Below, piece after piece: positions 34,593-43,803 of a DNA stretch of 64,000 nt. The notes beneath the pieces are model-generated. The model saw nothing but the letters and a program-made list of their open reading frames with translations, did not search any database and had not been told where the DNA came from. The translations under genes and the position numbers were made by a program. Position 1 is the first letter of the stretch. The number at the start of each line of letters is the position of its first letter. Source of the stretch: UBA1724 sp963621575 (GTDB lineage: Bacteria; Verrucomicrobiota; Lentisphaeria; Oligosphaerales; Oligosphaeraceae). The DNA lies in the NCBI GenBank assembly GCA_963621575.1, contig CAVFEH010000001.1:261083-325082 (forward strand), given 5' to 3'.

Positions 34593-34666
34593 TGGCTGCC
34601 CAACCAGGATTTGAACCTAGACAAACTGAACCAGAATCAGTTGTGCTACCATTACACCATTGGGCA
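34593..34666 (-). tRNA. tRNA-Gln (anticodon CUG)
   Basis: 74 nt including encoded CCA. Acceptor UGCCCAA pairs with UUGGGCA, discriminator G, anticodon stem ACUGA/UCAGU with loop UUCUGGU giving CUG. T-loop GGUUCAAAUCC is normal. Decodes CAG. Confidence 0.95.
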
Positions 34667-34704
34667 ACGGACATCGTGTGCTTCTCTCGAAAGGCACGGC
34701 GCTT

Positions 34705-34732
34705 AAGATAAGCCGGCCTCCACGCATTGCAA
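34705..34732 (-). promoter_or_regulatory. Promoter of tRNA-Gln
   Basis: Minus strand TTGCAA (34727-34732), 16-bp spacer, TATCTT (34705-34710); predicted start about 30 nt upstream of the tRNA. Confidence 0.6.
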
Positions 34733-34801
34733 GCGCCCCGCACGCTTTTTTTGAGTTTTCCAGGCTTTTTCCGGCCGGTGCGCGCGGGGCGGTCCGTCGT
34801 C

Positions 34802-36511
34802 CTAGAGAGTGAGGACGGCGGGATCGGGGAGCTTCTCGGCCTTGACAGTGAGCCAGTGCATCTGGAATTCGGGGAGGTATTCCGCCAGGAATTCCCGGGC
34901 CAGGGTCAGTCGTCCGGGGGCGTGGAGAGTCTCTTCCAGCAGGAGCAGTCCCAGGAAGAGGATGGTCTCCATCCGCACCACGCTGAAGGCCATCTGGTCG
35001 AAGAAGCGGGTGTTGTCATGGTGGGAGTCCATGATGGCGATCGCCTGGTCCACCAGGGGGCGCAGTTCGGCGACCTGATCCCGGAGTTCGGCGGCCTCCC
35101 CTTGGAAAGGCGCGGCGCACAGTTCCTCCATGCGCGCCTTCAGGGTGCGTTTCTTGACGCCTGCGATGGCGGCCACGATCTGGAGCTGCGTGGTGCCCTC
35201 GTAGATGTTGGTAATGCGGGCGTCGCGGTAGTAGCGTTCAGCCAGATGGTCGCGCATATATCCCTTTCCGCCGTGGACCTGGATGCCGTCGTAGGCAACG
35301 CGGTTCGCCATCTCGGTGTTGAAGGCCTTGGCCATGGGAGTCAGGGCATCGGCCAGGCGGCTGTATTCCTTGGCGCGGGCGCGTTCCTCGTCGGAGGCGC
35401 CGCCCTTGCGGACCTTCTCGTCCAGGGCATCCCGCAAGTCCACGGCCTTGCTGGTTTCGTAGAGAAGCGCGCGGCCCGCCAGCACGGCGGTACGCATCTT
35501 CACCAGCATGGCATTCACCGCGCCAATCTGGTCGATGCTCTTTCCAAACTGATGGCGCCGGGCGGCGTAGTCACGGGCGCAACGGTAGGCGGCCTCGCCA
35601 ATGCCGACGGCCTGGGATGCAATGGCCAGGCGGGCGCCGTTCATGAGGCTCATGACGTAGCGGATGAGCCCCAGCTTCCGGCTGCCAACCAGCTCGGCCG
35701 GCACGTGTTCGAAGGTGAGTTCGCAGGTGGGGGAGCCGTGGAGGCCCAGCTTGTCCTCGATGCCGCTGATCTTCAACTGGGGGCAGGCCTCCACCAGGAA
35801 CATGGAGAGTCCGCGGCCGTCGGTGGTGCCCGCCTCGCTGCGGGCCAGCACCAGCAGCGCCTTGGCACGGCCGTTGGTGATGAAGCGCTTCTTGCCGTCC
35901 AGGTACCACTTTCCGGTTTCAGGATCCTGGGTGGCCTTCGTGGTGACGCTCTGCAGATCGCTGCCGGCCTCCGGCTCAGTGAGCGCCATGGCGCCATCCA
36001 CATCGCCGGTGGCGAAACGGGGAAGCATGCGCTCGCGCTGCTCGTCGCTCCCGAAGTGGTTCAGGGTCTCGGCGATGGACTGCAATCCGAAGAGATTCTG
36101 GAGGGAGGCGTCGGCGCGGGAGACCATCTCCGTCATCATGGTGTAGATGGTGGTTGGCATGTTGAGGCCCTTGTAGCGCCGCGGCAGGGTCACGCCGTCC
36201 AAATGATGGTCGCGGATGGCCTGGAGGTTCTCCTGGGTGCCGTGGGGGTAGTCCACCTTTCCGCCGGCCAGGTGCACGTTGTCGCGGTCCACCTGGGTGG
36301 CGCGGGGGGCGAAGACCTGGCCGGAGAGCTCTCCGACCTCTTCCAGACGAGCGCGGGAAAGCTCCCGGGCTGCCTCCAGGGATGCGGGGGCCTCGGGAAA
36401 TTCCCTGCACTGGGTGAAGTCCTCCTCCCGGAGGCGGTAGACCTCGGAGAGATCCGTGTGGCTCAAGTGGAACTGGAGATCCGGATTGTCTAGGAAGAAA
36501 TTCTCGGACAT
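34802..36511 (-). CDS. Acyl-CoA dehydrogenase
   Basis: 569 residues, a long-type FAD acyl-CoA dehydrogenase. ALTEPEAGSDLQSV and WYLDGKKRFITNG form the substrate and flavin region; RRHQFGKSIDQIGAV and YDGIQVHGGKGYMRDHLAERYYRDARITNIYEGTTQLQ carry the catalytic base Glu in IYEGT. An extra C-terminal helical segment of about 110 residues is similar to the DmdC/AidB-like long forms. It feeds electrons from beta-oxidation into ETF, which is not in the window. It is divergent from iorA, with 325 bp between. Substrate chain length cannot be told. Confidence 0.88.
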   Translation of the reverse strand: MSENFFLDNPDLQFHLSHTDLSEVYRLREEDFTQCREFPEAPASLEAARELSRARLEEVGELSGQVFAPRATQVDRDNVHLAGGKVDYPHGTQENLQAIRDHHLDGVTLPRRYKGLNMPTTIYTMMTEMVSRADASLQNLFGLQSIAETLNHFGSDEQRERMLPRFATGDVDGAMALTEPEAGSDLQSVTTKATQDPETGKWYLDGKKRFITNGRAKALLVLARSEAGTTDGRGLSMFLVEACPQLKISGIEDKLGLHGSPTCELTFEHVPAELVGSRKLGLIRYVMSLMNGARLAIASQAVGIGEAAYRCARDYAARRHQFGKSIDQIGAVNAMLVKMRTAVLAGRALLYETSKAVDLRDALDEKVRKGGASDEERARAKEYSRLADALTPMAKAFNTEMANRVAYDGIQVHGGKGYMRDHLAERYYRDARITNIYEGTTQLQIVAAIAGVKKRTLKARMEELCAAPFQGEAAELRDQVAELRPLVDQAIAIMDSHHDNTRFFDQMAFSVVRMETILFLGLLLLEETLHAPGRLTLAREFLAEYLPEFQMHWLTVKAEKLPDPAVLTL

Positions 36512-36836
36512 GGTTGCAGAAGGGGGGGATGGTGGCTGAGGCGGCAGGCTGCACTGAGACGCAAGCCCTCCGCAGAAAGGGAAGAAACGCCGTTAATGTA
36601 ACCCACCCCACCCTCCCCCGCACATCCAGCGGAACCCCCGCGGCCGCCGGGGAAACAACAGGACAACTCCGTCGCAAACAATGTAGAAAATGTCAGTTGT
36701 TGTCGAAAGAAATCACATTTTGACTACTTTTACATGCATTCAAGAATTCAATGACCGCATTATATTAGGCGCCATCACTGATTCCACGGATTCCTCCGAC
36801 CGTATTTTCCTTCCATTCCACTATCAGGAGAGAAAG
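36512..36836. promoter_or_regulatory. Divergent region acyl-CoA dehydrogenase / iorA with inverted repeat and promoter
   Basis: No gene in these 325 bp. GTAGAAAATGT (36683-36693) and ACATTTTGACTAC (36715-36727) form an inverted repeat with a 2-base bulge, an operator-like arrangement. A -10 like TATATT (36761-36766) lies about 70 bp upstream of the iorA start, with a weak -35 near 36739. TTGACT (36720-36725) overlaps the right repeat half. This gap probably coordinates both genes. Confidence 0.4.
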
Positions 36837-38594
36837 ATGTTGCTATTATCCGGCAACGAAGCCATTGCCCGCGGCGCCTGGGAGAGCGGCTGTACCGCCG
36901 CCTTCGGCTATCCGGGGACTCCCTCCACTGAGATTCTCGAGAACCTGGTGAAGTATTCGGATCCCCGGGTCTACTGCGAATGGTCTCCCAACGAAAAGGT
37001 CGCCCTGGAGGCGGCCGCCGGCGCCAGCCTGGGGGGAAGCCGTGTGATTGTGACGATGAAATGCGTTGGTCTGAACGTGGCGGCGGACCCCCTGATGACC
37101 CTGGCATACATCGGCGTAGAGGGCGGCATGGTGGTAGTCGTGGCGGACGATCCGGGCATGCACTCCTCCCAGACCGAACAGGACACCCGCCAGTATGCAC
37201 GCCTGGCGCACCTCCCGGTGCTGGAGCCATCAGACTCCCAGGAGGCCAAGGATTTCATGAAGGAGGCCTTCGAGCTTTCCGAGCGTTTCCGCCTGCCGGT
37301 GATCCTGCGCACCACCACCCGTGTGAGCCACTCCCGCAGCAAGGTGGAGGAGGGGCCCCGCACCGAGGGCCCCGTGCCCCACGAATTCATCCAGGATCCC
37401 TCCCGGCACTGCCCGCTTCCCGTCTGGGGCCGCGGCATGCGCAAGAAGCTCCAGGAGAAGGTGGAGGTCCTCTCCTCCGTGGCAGTTTCCTCCCCCCTGA
37501 ACCGCATCGAGGAGGGCGCCTCCTCCCTGGGAATCATCTGCAGCGGCATCGCCTACCAATATGTCCGGGAGGTCTTCCCCGACGCCTGGGTCCTGAAGCT
37601 CGGCTTCGCATACCCCTTCCCCGACAACCTCATCAAGTCCTTCGCCTCCAAGGTCGGCGAAGTGCTGGTTGTGGAGGAGCTTGACGACTTCCTGGAAGAG
37701 CACGTGAAGGCCTTGGGCGTTTCCTGCCATGGCCACGACGTGGTCCCCGTCTGCGGCGAGCTCTCCGTGGAGGCCCTCCGCGAAGTCCGCGCGCGCATCG
37801 ACGGCACGCCCTACACCCCCCTGGCCGCACGATATCCCCTGGAGACGCTGCCGGCCCGCCCACCCGTCTTCTGCCCGGGATGCCCCCACCGCGGACTCTT
37901 CTACGCCCTCACCAAGTACGACGTCATTGTCACCGGCGACATCGGCTGCTACTCCCTGGCGGTCTTCCCGCCCCTTTCCCGCACCGACGTGATCCTCTGC
38001 ATGGGCGGAGGGATCTCCATGGCGCACGGCCTGGAGAAATCCGGCCAGAAGAAGAAGGTGGTTGGCGTGGTAGGGGATTCCACCTTCTTCCACAGCGGCA
38101 TCACCGGTCTGCTGGACATGGTCTACAACAAGGGAACCTCCCTGGTTGTGGTGGTAGACAACCGCACCACCGCCATGACCGGACACCAGGACCACCCTGG
38201 CACCGGCCGCACCCTCATGGGGGAGGCCACCCGCGAGGCCTCCATCGCCGACTTCGGAAAGGCCTGCGGCATCCAGCGCATCCGCACGGTGAACCCCTAC
38301 CACCTCCAGGAGACCATCCAGGTCCTCAAGGAGGAGCTGGAGGCCACCGAGCCTTCCCTGGTCATCTCCCGGGCACCCTGCCCGCTGCGCACCCGCAAAC
38401 CCCTGGGCCCCGCCTTCACCATCGATCCCGAAAAATGCAAGAAGTGCGGAAGCTGCCTGAAACTGGGATGTCCCGCCCTGGAAAAGCGCGACGGCACAAT
38501 CACCATCAACCACCTTACCTGCGCCGGGTGCGGCGCGTGCCAGGAGGTCTGCCACTTCGGCGCCATCCGGCAGAACGCGGCAAAGCAGGAGTAA
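36837..38594 (+). CDS. iorA: Indolepyruvate:ferredoxin oxidoreductase, alpha subunit (IorA)
   Basis: 585 residues. Oxidatively decarboxylates aryl pyruvates from aromatic amino acid breakdown to aryl-acetyl-CoA, reducing ferredoxin, in anaerobes. The N-terminal pyrimidine domain starts LSGNEAIARGAWESG and contains YPGTPSTE. The TPP site shows FCPGCPHRGLFYAL, TGDIGCYSL and VGDSTFFHSGITGL. The C-terminal ferredoxin-type clusters are CKKCGSCLKLGCP and CAGCGACQEVCHF. ATG 36837 has AGGAG 9 bases upstream; an open frame to 36690 is rejected as non-conserved. iorB starts 6 bp later. Confidence 0.96.
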   Translation: MLLLSGNEAIARGAWESGCTAAFGYPGTPSTEILENLVKYSDPRVYCEWSPNEKVALEAAAGASLGGSRVIVTMKCVGLNVAADPLMTLAYIGVEGGMVVVVADDPGMHSSQTEQDTRQYARLAHLPVLEPSDSQEAKDFMKEAFELSERFRLPVILRTTTRVSHSRSKVEEGPRTEGPVPHEFIQDPSRHCPLPVWGRGMRKKLQEKVEVLSSVAVSSPLNRIEEGASSLGIICSGIAYQYVREVFPDAWVLKLGFAYPFPDNLIKSFASKVGEVLVVEELDDFLEEHVKALGVSCHGHDVVPVCGELSVEALREVRARIDGTPYTPLAARYPLETLPARPPVFCPGCPHRGLFYALTKYDVIVTGDIGCYSLAVFPPLSRTDVILCMGGGISMAHGLEKSGQKKKVVGVVGDSTFFHSGITGLLDMVYNKGTSLVVVVDNRTTAMTGHQDHPGTGRTLMGEATREASIADFGKACGIQRIRTVNPYHLQETIQVLKEELEATEPSLVISRAPCPLRTRKPLGPAFTIDPEKCKKCGSCLKLGCPALEKRDGTITINHLTCAGCGACQEVCHFGAIRQNAAKQE

Positions 38595-38600
38595 CCCACC

Positions 38601-39188
38601 ATGTTCGACCAGACTTTCAGCGTTCTTCTCTGCGGCGTGGGAGGCCAGGGGATCCTTCTGGCCAGCGAAATCACCGCCTGCGCAGCCATCCTCTCCGGAT
38701 ACGACGTGAAGACCAACGAGGTCCACGGAATGGCCCAGCGGGGCGGGTCCGTGGTGGCCTCCATCCGCTTTGGTTCCCGCGTGCGCAGCCCCATGGTCGA
38801 ATTGGGCGGTGCAGACAGCCTCCTGGCCATGGAGCCCCTGGAGGCCATCCGGTGCCACCGCTATCTGAAGCCCAACGGCATGGCCGCCGTCTCCTCCCAG
38901 CGCATGGTGCCAGTCACCGTCTCCAGCGGCAACGCCGTCTACCCCGATGCCGAGAAGGCCCTCCAGGCGCTCTTCCCGAATCTCACCTACCTGGACGCCA
39001 CCGCCATTGCAGAGCAGCTTGGGACCCCCAAGGCAGCCAACCTCGTCCTGGTGGGTGCACTGGCCGGCATGGCGGGCCACATTACCCGGAAGACATGGGA
39101 GATGGCCATTCAGGAGTGCGTCCCCGAGAAGTATCTGGAGCTCAACCTGGCCGCCTTCCGCAAGGGCATGGCGCTGCGCGCAAGATAG
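38601..39188 (+). CDS. iorB: Indolepyruvate:ferredoxin oxidoreductase, beta subunit (IorB)
   Basis: 195 residues. Gamma/beta-type POR domain: LLCGVGGQGILLASEI (nucleotide-like loop, residues 9-24), NEVHGMAQRGGSVVASIRFG, LEAIRCHRYLKPNG. Pairs with IorA to make the heterodimeric ferredoxin oxidoreductase. Encoded 6 bp downstream of iorA. A hairpin with weak T-run at 39245-39280 follows. Confidence 0.95.
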   Translation: MFDQTFSVLLCGVGGQGILLASEITACAAILSGYDVKTNEVHGMAQRGGSVVASIRFGSRVRSPMVELGGADSLLAMEPLEAIRCHRYLKPNGMAAVSSQRMVPVTVSSGNAVYPDAEKALQALFPNLTYLDATAIAEQLGTPKAANLVLVGALAGMAGHITRKTWEMAIQECVPEKYLELNLAAFRKGMALRAR

Positions 39189-39244
39189 GCGCAGCCCCCG
39201 CCCCGTACACCCTGTCCATTTGTTTCTGTTTTGCCTCCAATAAC

Positions 39245-39280
39245 CCCGGCAGACGCTCCCGAGGCGTCCCGCCGGGTTTG
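39245..39280 (+). terminator. Hairpin between iorB and the aldolase gene
   Basis: Arms CCCGGC..GACGC and GCGTC..GCCGGG form a compound stem with a 7-nt loop, followed by TTTGTCCC; a modest terminator. Confidence 0.5.
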
Positions 39281-39301
39281 TCCCACCCCAAGAAAAGCAC
39301 C

Positions 39302-40597
39302 ATGAAGACCATGAACTTCGAGCATCCCCGCGATCAAATCGTGGAGATGATGGGCCGCATCTATCGCTACGGTCTGACCACCACCAGTGGCGGAAACCTC
39401 TCCATCCTGGATTCCGAGGGAAACATCTGGATCAGCCCTGCCGGAATTGACAAGGGCAGCCTCCGCCGCGAGGATGTCATGTGCGTCAAGCCCGACGGCT
39501 CCATGATCGGCCCCCACAAGCCCTCCAGCGAGTTTCCCTTCCACAAGGACATCTACAAGCTGCGCCCTGATGTACGCGCCATCGTCCATGCCCATCCCCC
39601 AACACTGGTGAGCTTCTCCGTGGCCGGACAGATCCCCAACACCACCGTCTTCCCCAACGCCAAGAGCATCTGCGGCACTGTGGGATACGCCCCCTACGAA
39701 GTCCCCGGCAGCGAGGCCCTGGGCGTCAGCGTCTCCAACGCCTTCGCCGCCGGACACAGCACCATCCTGCTGGAGAACCACGGCACATGCTGCGCCGGAA
39801 GCAGCCTCCTCCAGGCTTTCCAGCGCTTCGAAACCCTGGACTTCTGCGCCCGCCTCATCGCCGGCGCCCTCCAGGTCGGGACCCCCCGGTATCTCACCGA
39901 GACCGATCTGGAGTTCCACGCCATCGACCGCAACCAGGACTTCGAGGAGTTCGTGCCCACCAGCCGCACCAGCCAGGAGATGGAGATGCGCTACCAGATG
40001 GCGCAGCTCATCCAGCGCGCCTACCGCCAGCAGCTCTTCACCAGCACCGAGGGCACCTTCGCCTGCCGTATTGACAAAGACACCTTCCTGGTGACCCAGC
40101 GCGGAATGGACCGCGGAAGCACCATGCCCGAGGACCTGGTGCTGGTCAACGGACACCGCCGCGAAGCCGGCAAGCAGGTCTCCCGCGCCACTTGGTTCAT
40201 CAAGCGGATCTTCGACGCGCAGCCAGAGCTCAACAGCGTGATCCTGGCCAACCCGCCCTGCGTCATGTCCTACGCCGTCACCGAGGCGAAGTTCGACCCC
40301 CGCGTGATTCCCGAGAGCTACATCCTGCTGCGCGAGGTGCCTTCCTTCCCCTTCGGCGAACACTTCCGCAACACCGACCAGGTCATCAAGACCCTCTCCC
40401 CGAGGTACCCCGTCATCATCATCGAGAACGACTGCCTGGTCACCACCGGCTCCACCCTCATCCAGGCCTTCGACCGCCTGGAGGTCGCCGAATACTCCGC
40501 CAAGGCCACCATCTCCTGCAAGGGGCTCGGCGGCATGAAGCCCATCACCGCAAAGCAGATCCAGGATCTGGTGAAGGCCTTCCACCTGGTGAAGTAA
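39302..40597 (+). CDS. Tandem class II aldolase/adducin protein, second copy degenerate
   Basis: 431 residues made of two aldolase-II domains. Domain 1 (about 8-210) has the fuculose-1-phosphate aldolase set: Glu77 in SSEFPFH, His96 and His98 in IVHAHPP and His160 in LLENHGT. Domain 2 (about 225-430) keeps the fold and spacing but reads RATWFIK at the Glu position (Ala296), ILANPP for the histidines (Leu315, Asn317) and IIENDC for the third (Asp377). So only the first half can bind the catalytic metal. It probably cleaves a sugar phosphate; the second half may be structural or regulatory. Follows iorAB by 113 bp with no Shine-Dalgarno sequence. Confidence 0.86.
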   Translation: MKTMNFEHPRDQIVEMMGRIYRYGLTTTSGGNLSILDSEGNIWISPAGIDKGSLRREDVMCVKPDGSMIGPHKPSSEFPFHKDIYKLRPDVRAIVHAHPPTLVSFSVAGQIPNTTVFPNAKSICGTVGYAPYEVPGSEALGVSVSNAFAAGHSTILLENHGTCCAGSSLLQAFQRFETLDFCARLIAGALQVGTPRYLTETDLEFHAIDRNQDFEEFVPTSRTSQEMEMRYQMAQLIQRAYRQQLFTSTEGTFACRIDKDTFLVTQRGMDRGSTMPEDLVLVNGHRREAGKQVSRATWFIKRIFDAQPELNSVILANPPCVMSYAVTEAKFDPRVIPESYILLREVPSFPFGEHFRNTDQVIKTLSPRYPVIIIENDCLVTTGSTLIQAFDRLEVAEYSAKATISCKGLGGMKPITAKQIQDLVKAFHLVK

Positions 40598-40640
40598 CCC
40601 CCCAGACAAGAACACACCCCCAAAGCATCCTCCGGATCCA

Positions 40641-40976
40641 ATGGAAGACTTCCTGAACAGCCTCGCCAACATGATGGACACTGCCCGGCAGGGCACGCAG
40701 GAACAGCAGGAGCGTCAGAAGATCCGGGAGTGCCTGCGGGGATTCACCCCCGTACAGATCGCCGACGAGCTCGGAAAAATCCGGGCGCTCCTGGAGGAAA
40801 AAGAAAAGAGCCTCCTCGCCCTCCGCGAGAAGCTCCGAGCCATGCCCCCGCGGGAAATGCTCGGGGAGGCCGGCGCCGCCCTCAAGGACCAGGTCTCCGA
40901 TCTCATGGAGGAAATCTCCGCACTGCACCTCAAGGAGGCGGAGTTTTCACGGACGGATCCTCCGGACCATCCATGA
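40641..40976 (+). CDS. Small coiled-coil protein, unknown
   Basis: 111 residues, highly charged, mostly helical (EEKEKSLLALREKLRAM, then LKDQVSDLMEEISALHLKEAEF). No signal peptide or known domain. 43 bp after the aldolase gene on the same strand, so it may be part of the same transcript. Function unknown. Confidence 0.55.
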   Translation: MEDFLNSLANMMDTARQGTQEQQERQKIRECLRGFTPVQIADELGKIRALLEEKEKSLLALREKLRAMPPREMLGEAGAALKDQVSDLMEEISALHLKEAEFSRTDPPDHP

Positions 40977-41284
40977 GAGTTCCAGGGAGCGGTTGGCGGG
41001 CAGTTCTTTGTTCGGCGCCTGCGGCGCCCTGCCCAACAACCCAAGTGTTCTCCACGCAAGCCGTGCCGCACATGGCACGGCTTTTTTGTGTCATTGGCCG
41101 ACCACCAAATGCCGCGACGGGCCTCCGCGCGCGCAGGCGGGCAAGACAGGGAATCCAAGGTAAAGTACACACGGATTTCCCCTGTGGATGCGTTGCTTCC
41201 CGCCGGAATTAGAATTTTTGCCATAATCATCTGTCATCCAACGCAAACGGGAGGATTTGAAGCCTCCCCCCTTTCCAGTTGCCC
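40977..41284. other. 308-bp gap before bamA: terminator and unassigned sequence
   Basis: Holds a small GGCGCC-TGC-GGCGCC palindrome near 41016, the terminator at 41059-41087 and about 200 bp with no ORF I trust. A bamA promoter could not be assigned; CATAAT near 41221 is a possible -10 without a matching -35. Confidence 0.5.
41059..41087 (+). terminator. Intrinsic terminator before bamA
   Basis: AGCCGTGCC / GGCACGGCT perfect 9-bp stem, 6-nt loop, then TTTTT. Confidence 0.87.
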
Positions 41285-43672
41285 ATGAAAAAGCTGCTTT
41301 TCTCCCTGTTGTCCGTCGTGATGGCGTCGGCGTTTGCACTCTCGGCCGAGATGGTCACCCGCATTGAGGTCGTGGACCTGACGGGCGCTTCGAACCAGGA
41401 GGCCCTGGAGCAGGTTGTGTACGCCACAATCGGCACGAAGGTGGGCGAGGACCTCTCGCTGCCGCGCCTCTCCCAGGATGTGAGCGCGTTGCTGAAGGTC
41501 CGCGGCGTGGATGATGTCCAGACAAAGGTGGGAGAGCGTGAAGACGGCTTCGTGCAGGTCACCTATCTGCTCACCTTCCGCCAGCGTGTCTCCGCCATCG
41601 ACATTGAGGGCGCCACCGCCTTCCGCGCCAAGGCCCTGTCCAAGAAGTGCACCACCAAGCTCGGCGAACTGGTGGACGAAGTGAGCCTGGCTGCGGACCG
41701 CAAGCGCATCCTGGACAAATACGAGAAGGCCGGCTACCATGGCGTGGAGGTGACCACGCGCCTGGAGAACGACCCCGCAACCCCCGGTGCCGCCCGCGTG
41801 GTCTTCCAGATCGCGGAGGGCGCCGCCCGCCAGAAGCTCAAGGGGGTCTTCTTCGAAGGCAACACCGCCTTCACCCAAGGCGAGCTGCGGGACCAGGTGC
41901 TTACCAAGCGCCAGTGGTGGCGCTACATCTTCCGCATGGGAAACTACTACAACCCGGCCCTCCAGAATCTGGACATCGACAAGATCCTGTCCCTCTATGC
42001 CACCAAGGGATACCTCGACGCCCAGGTGACCTCCGTGGAGCAGCAACCTCTGGACGACGGCAAGTGGGTACGCCTGGTCTATCACATCCAGGAGGGCCAG
42101 CCCTACGCCCTGGGCGAACGCACCTTTGAGGGGCAGACCCTCTTCACCGCCGAAAAGCTGCTGGAACAGACCAAGATGCAGCCCGGACAGCCCTATTCCT
42201 CCACCCAGGCAGACGCCGACCTGGAGGCCATGAAAGGACTCTACGAGGGGCGCGGATACCTGGATCTGCGCTTCATCCCCCAGCTGAGGAAGAACCCCGG
42301 GACCCACACGGTCGACGTGGACTACCACATCCGCGAAGGCGAGTCCTGCCGCATCGGCGACATCACCATCTCCGGAAACACCTACACCCGCGACCACGTC
42401 ATCCGCCGCGAGCTGGCCATCTTTGAGGACGACCTGGCCGACAGCCGAAAGATCCGCCAGACCAAGAACCGCCTGGAGAACCTGGGATACTTCGAGAGCA
42501 TTGAAATCCTTCCCAAGACCACCGCCAACCCCGCCCGCCGCGACCTCTCCATCGAGGTGAAGGAGAAGCCCACGGGCTCCGTCTCCGTGGGCGCCGCCTT
42601 CTCCAGCGAAGACTCCGTCCTGGGATTCCTGGAGCTCTCCGAGGCGAACTTCAGCCTGGACAAGCTCCTGGGACTGGAAAAGCCCAAAGGGGACGGACAA
42701 CGCATGCGCGCCTACCTGGCCATTGGCTCCGACACCCAGAACTTCTCCCTCTCCCTCACTGAGCCCTCCCTCTTCGACGGCCCCTTCAGCCTCACCAACG
42801 AGCTCTTTCTCCACACCCGCTACGAAGACAACTACGACGAGCGGCACATCGGATACGCCATCACCCTGGGACTCCCCGTCTCCTTCCAAGTACCCTTCTT
42901 CCCCGACCACACCGAATACTGGCGCGTCTCCCTGGGACTCCGCGTCGAACACATCCGGATCTCCAATCTCGACGACGAGGAGGAGTTCGATGAAAACGAC
43001 GGCAACTACCCCGACGACGTGAGGTTCCCCAAGGGCCACAACTACTCCATGCGCCGCGACGAGGGCGGAGACTTCGCCAACCGCCTCATCCTCTCCCTCT
43101 CCCGCGACACCCGAAACCACTACATCTTCCCCAACCGCGGAACCAGATACTCCCTCGACGCGGAATACATCACCCGCGCCCTGGGTTCCTACGCCGACTA
43201 CGTCAAACTCCACGCCGGCGCCGAAGGATACCTCCCCGTCTACAAAGACGTCTTCCTCCGGCTCTCCGCCGACGCCCACACCGCAGCGCACATCGGCGGC
43301 GATGACATCAAAATCTTCGACCGCTACTTCGCCGGCGGATACGGCACCCTCCGTGGCTTCAAGCGCCACGACGTGAGCCCCGTCAACCGCAACGAAAACT
43401 CCATCGGCGGCTCCACCATGCTGGTGGGCACCGCGGAACTCATCAAGCCCGTCAAGGACTTCATGTTCTTCAAGGTCTTCTGCGACGTGGGCAATGTCTG
43501 GTGGAACGACTTCGATGCCGACCTGGGAGACCTCAATGCCTCCCTGGGACTGGGCGTACAGTTCCGGCAAGTCCCCATCCGCTTCGACTATGGATTCCCC
43601 ATCATCACCAGGGGGGACCACCTCGACGGCAGAAGCGGACGCTTCCATTTCTCCATCGACTACTCCTTCTAA
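41285..43672 (+). CDS. bamA: Outer membrane protein assembly factor BamA
   Basis: 795 residues. Signal peptide (KKLLFSLLSVVMASAFALSAE), five POTRA-like modules with repeating G-N-T and YxGRGY patterns (GYHGVEV, FEGNTAFT, ISGNTYTRDHVIRREL), then a 16-strand beta-barrel region ending in the C-terminal aromatic beta-signal HFSIDYSF. The lid loop YFAGGYGTLRGFKRHDVSP contains the conserved R-G-F motif of the Omp85 family. It inserts beta-barrel proteins into the outer membrane, which fixes the Gram-negative envelope of this organism. ATG 41285 is chosen at the signal peptide start. Confidence 0.96.
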   Translation: MKKLLFSLLSVVMASAFALSAEMVTRIEVVDLTGASNQEALEQVVYATIGTKVGEDLSLPRLSQDVSALLKVRGVDDVQTKVGEREDGFVQVTYLLTFRQRVSAIDIEGATAFRAKALSKKCTTKLGELVDEVSLAADRKRILDKYEKAGYHGVEVTTRLENDPATPGAARVVFQIAEGAARQKLKGVFFEGNTAFTQGELRDQVLTKRQWWRYIFRMGNYYNPALQNLDIDKILSLYATKGYLDAQVTSVEQQPLDDGKWVRLVYHIQEGQPYALGERTFEGQTLFTAEKLLEQTKMQPGQPYSSTQADADLEAMKGLYEGRGYLDLRFIPQLRKNPGTHTVDVDYHIREGESCRIGDITISGNTYTRDHVIRRELAIFEDDLADSRKIRQTKNRLENLGYFESIEILPKTTANPARRDLSIEVKEKPTGSVSVGAAFSSEDSVLGFLELSEANFSLDKLLGLEKPKGDGQRMRAYLAIGSDTQNFSLSLTEPSLFDGPFSLTNELFLHTRYEDNYDERHIGYAITLGLPVSFQVPFFPDHTEYWRVSLGLRVEHIRISNLDDEEEFDENDGNYPDDVRFPKGHNYSMRRDEGGDFANRLILSLSRDTRNHYIFPNRGTRYSLDAEYITRALGSYADYVKLHAGAEGYLPVYKDVFLRLSADAHTAAHIGGDDIKIFDRYFAGGYGTLRGFKRHDVSPVNRNENSIGGSTMLVGTAELIKPVKDFMFFKVFCDVGNVWWNDFDADLGDLNASLGLGVQFRQVPIRFDYGFPIITRGDHLDGRSGRFHFSIDYSF

Positions 43673-43682
43673 CCCCCAAAAC

Positions 43683-43723
43683 GCGCGCGCCCTCAAAAAA
43701 AATATTCCCCGCAGGGCGCGCGC
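43683..43723 (+). terminator. Hairpin after bamA, no U-tract
   Basis: 11-bp perfect stem GCGCGCGCCCT / AGGGCGCGCGC around a 19-nt A-rich loop, 10 bp past the bamA stop. No T-run follows. Confidence 0.4.
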
Positions 43724-43803
43724 ATCGACACTCCCCGGATTCCACGTCCCATTCCAAATCACGTCCCTTTCCGGCCCCGCCGGAAGACGCGATTGCGCCG
43801 ACC

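Noticed and set aside
41234..43762. 842-residue frame antisense to bamA
   Set aside because: Shadow frame; bamA on the plus strand has signal peptide, POTRA and barrel features.
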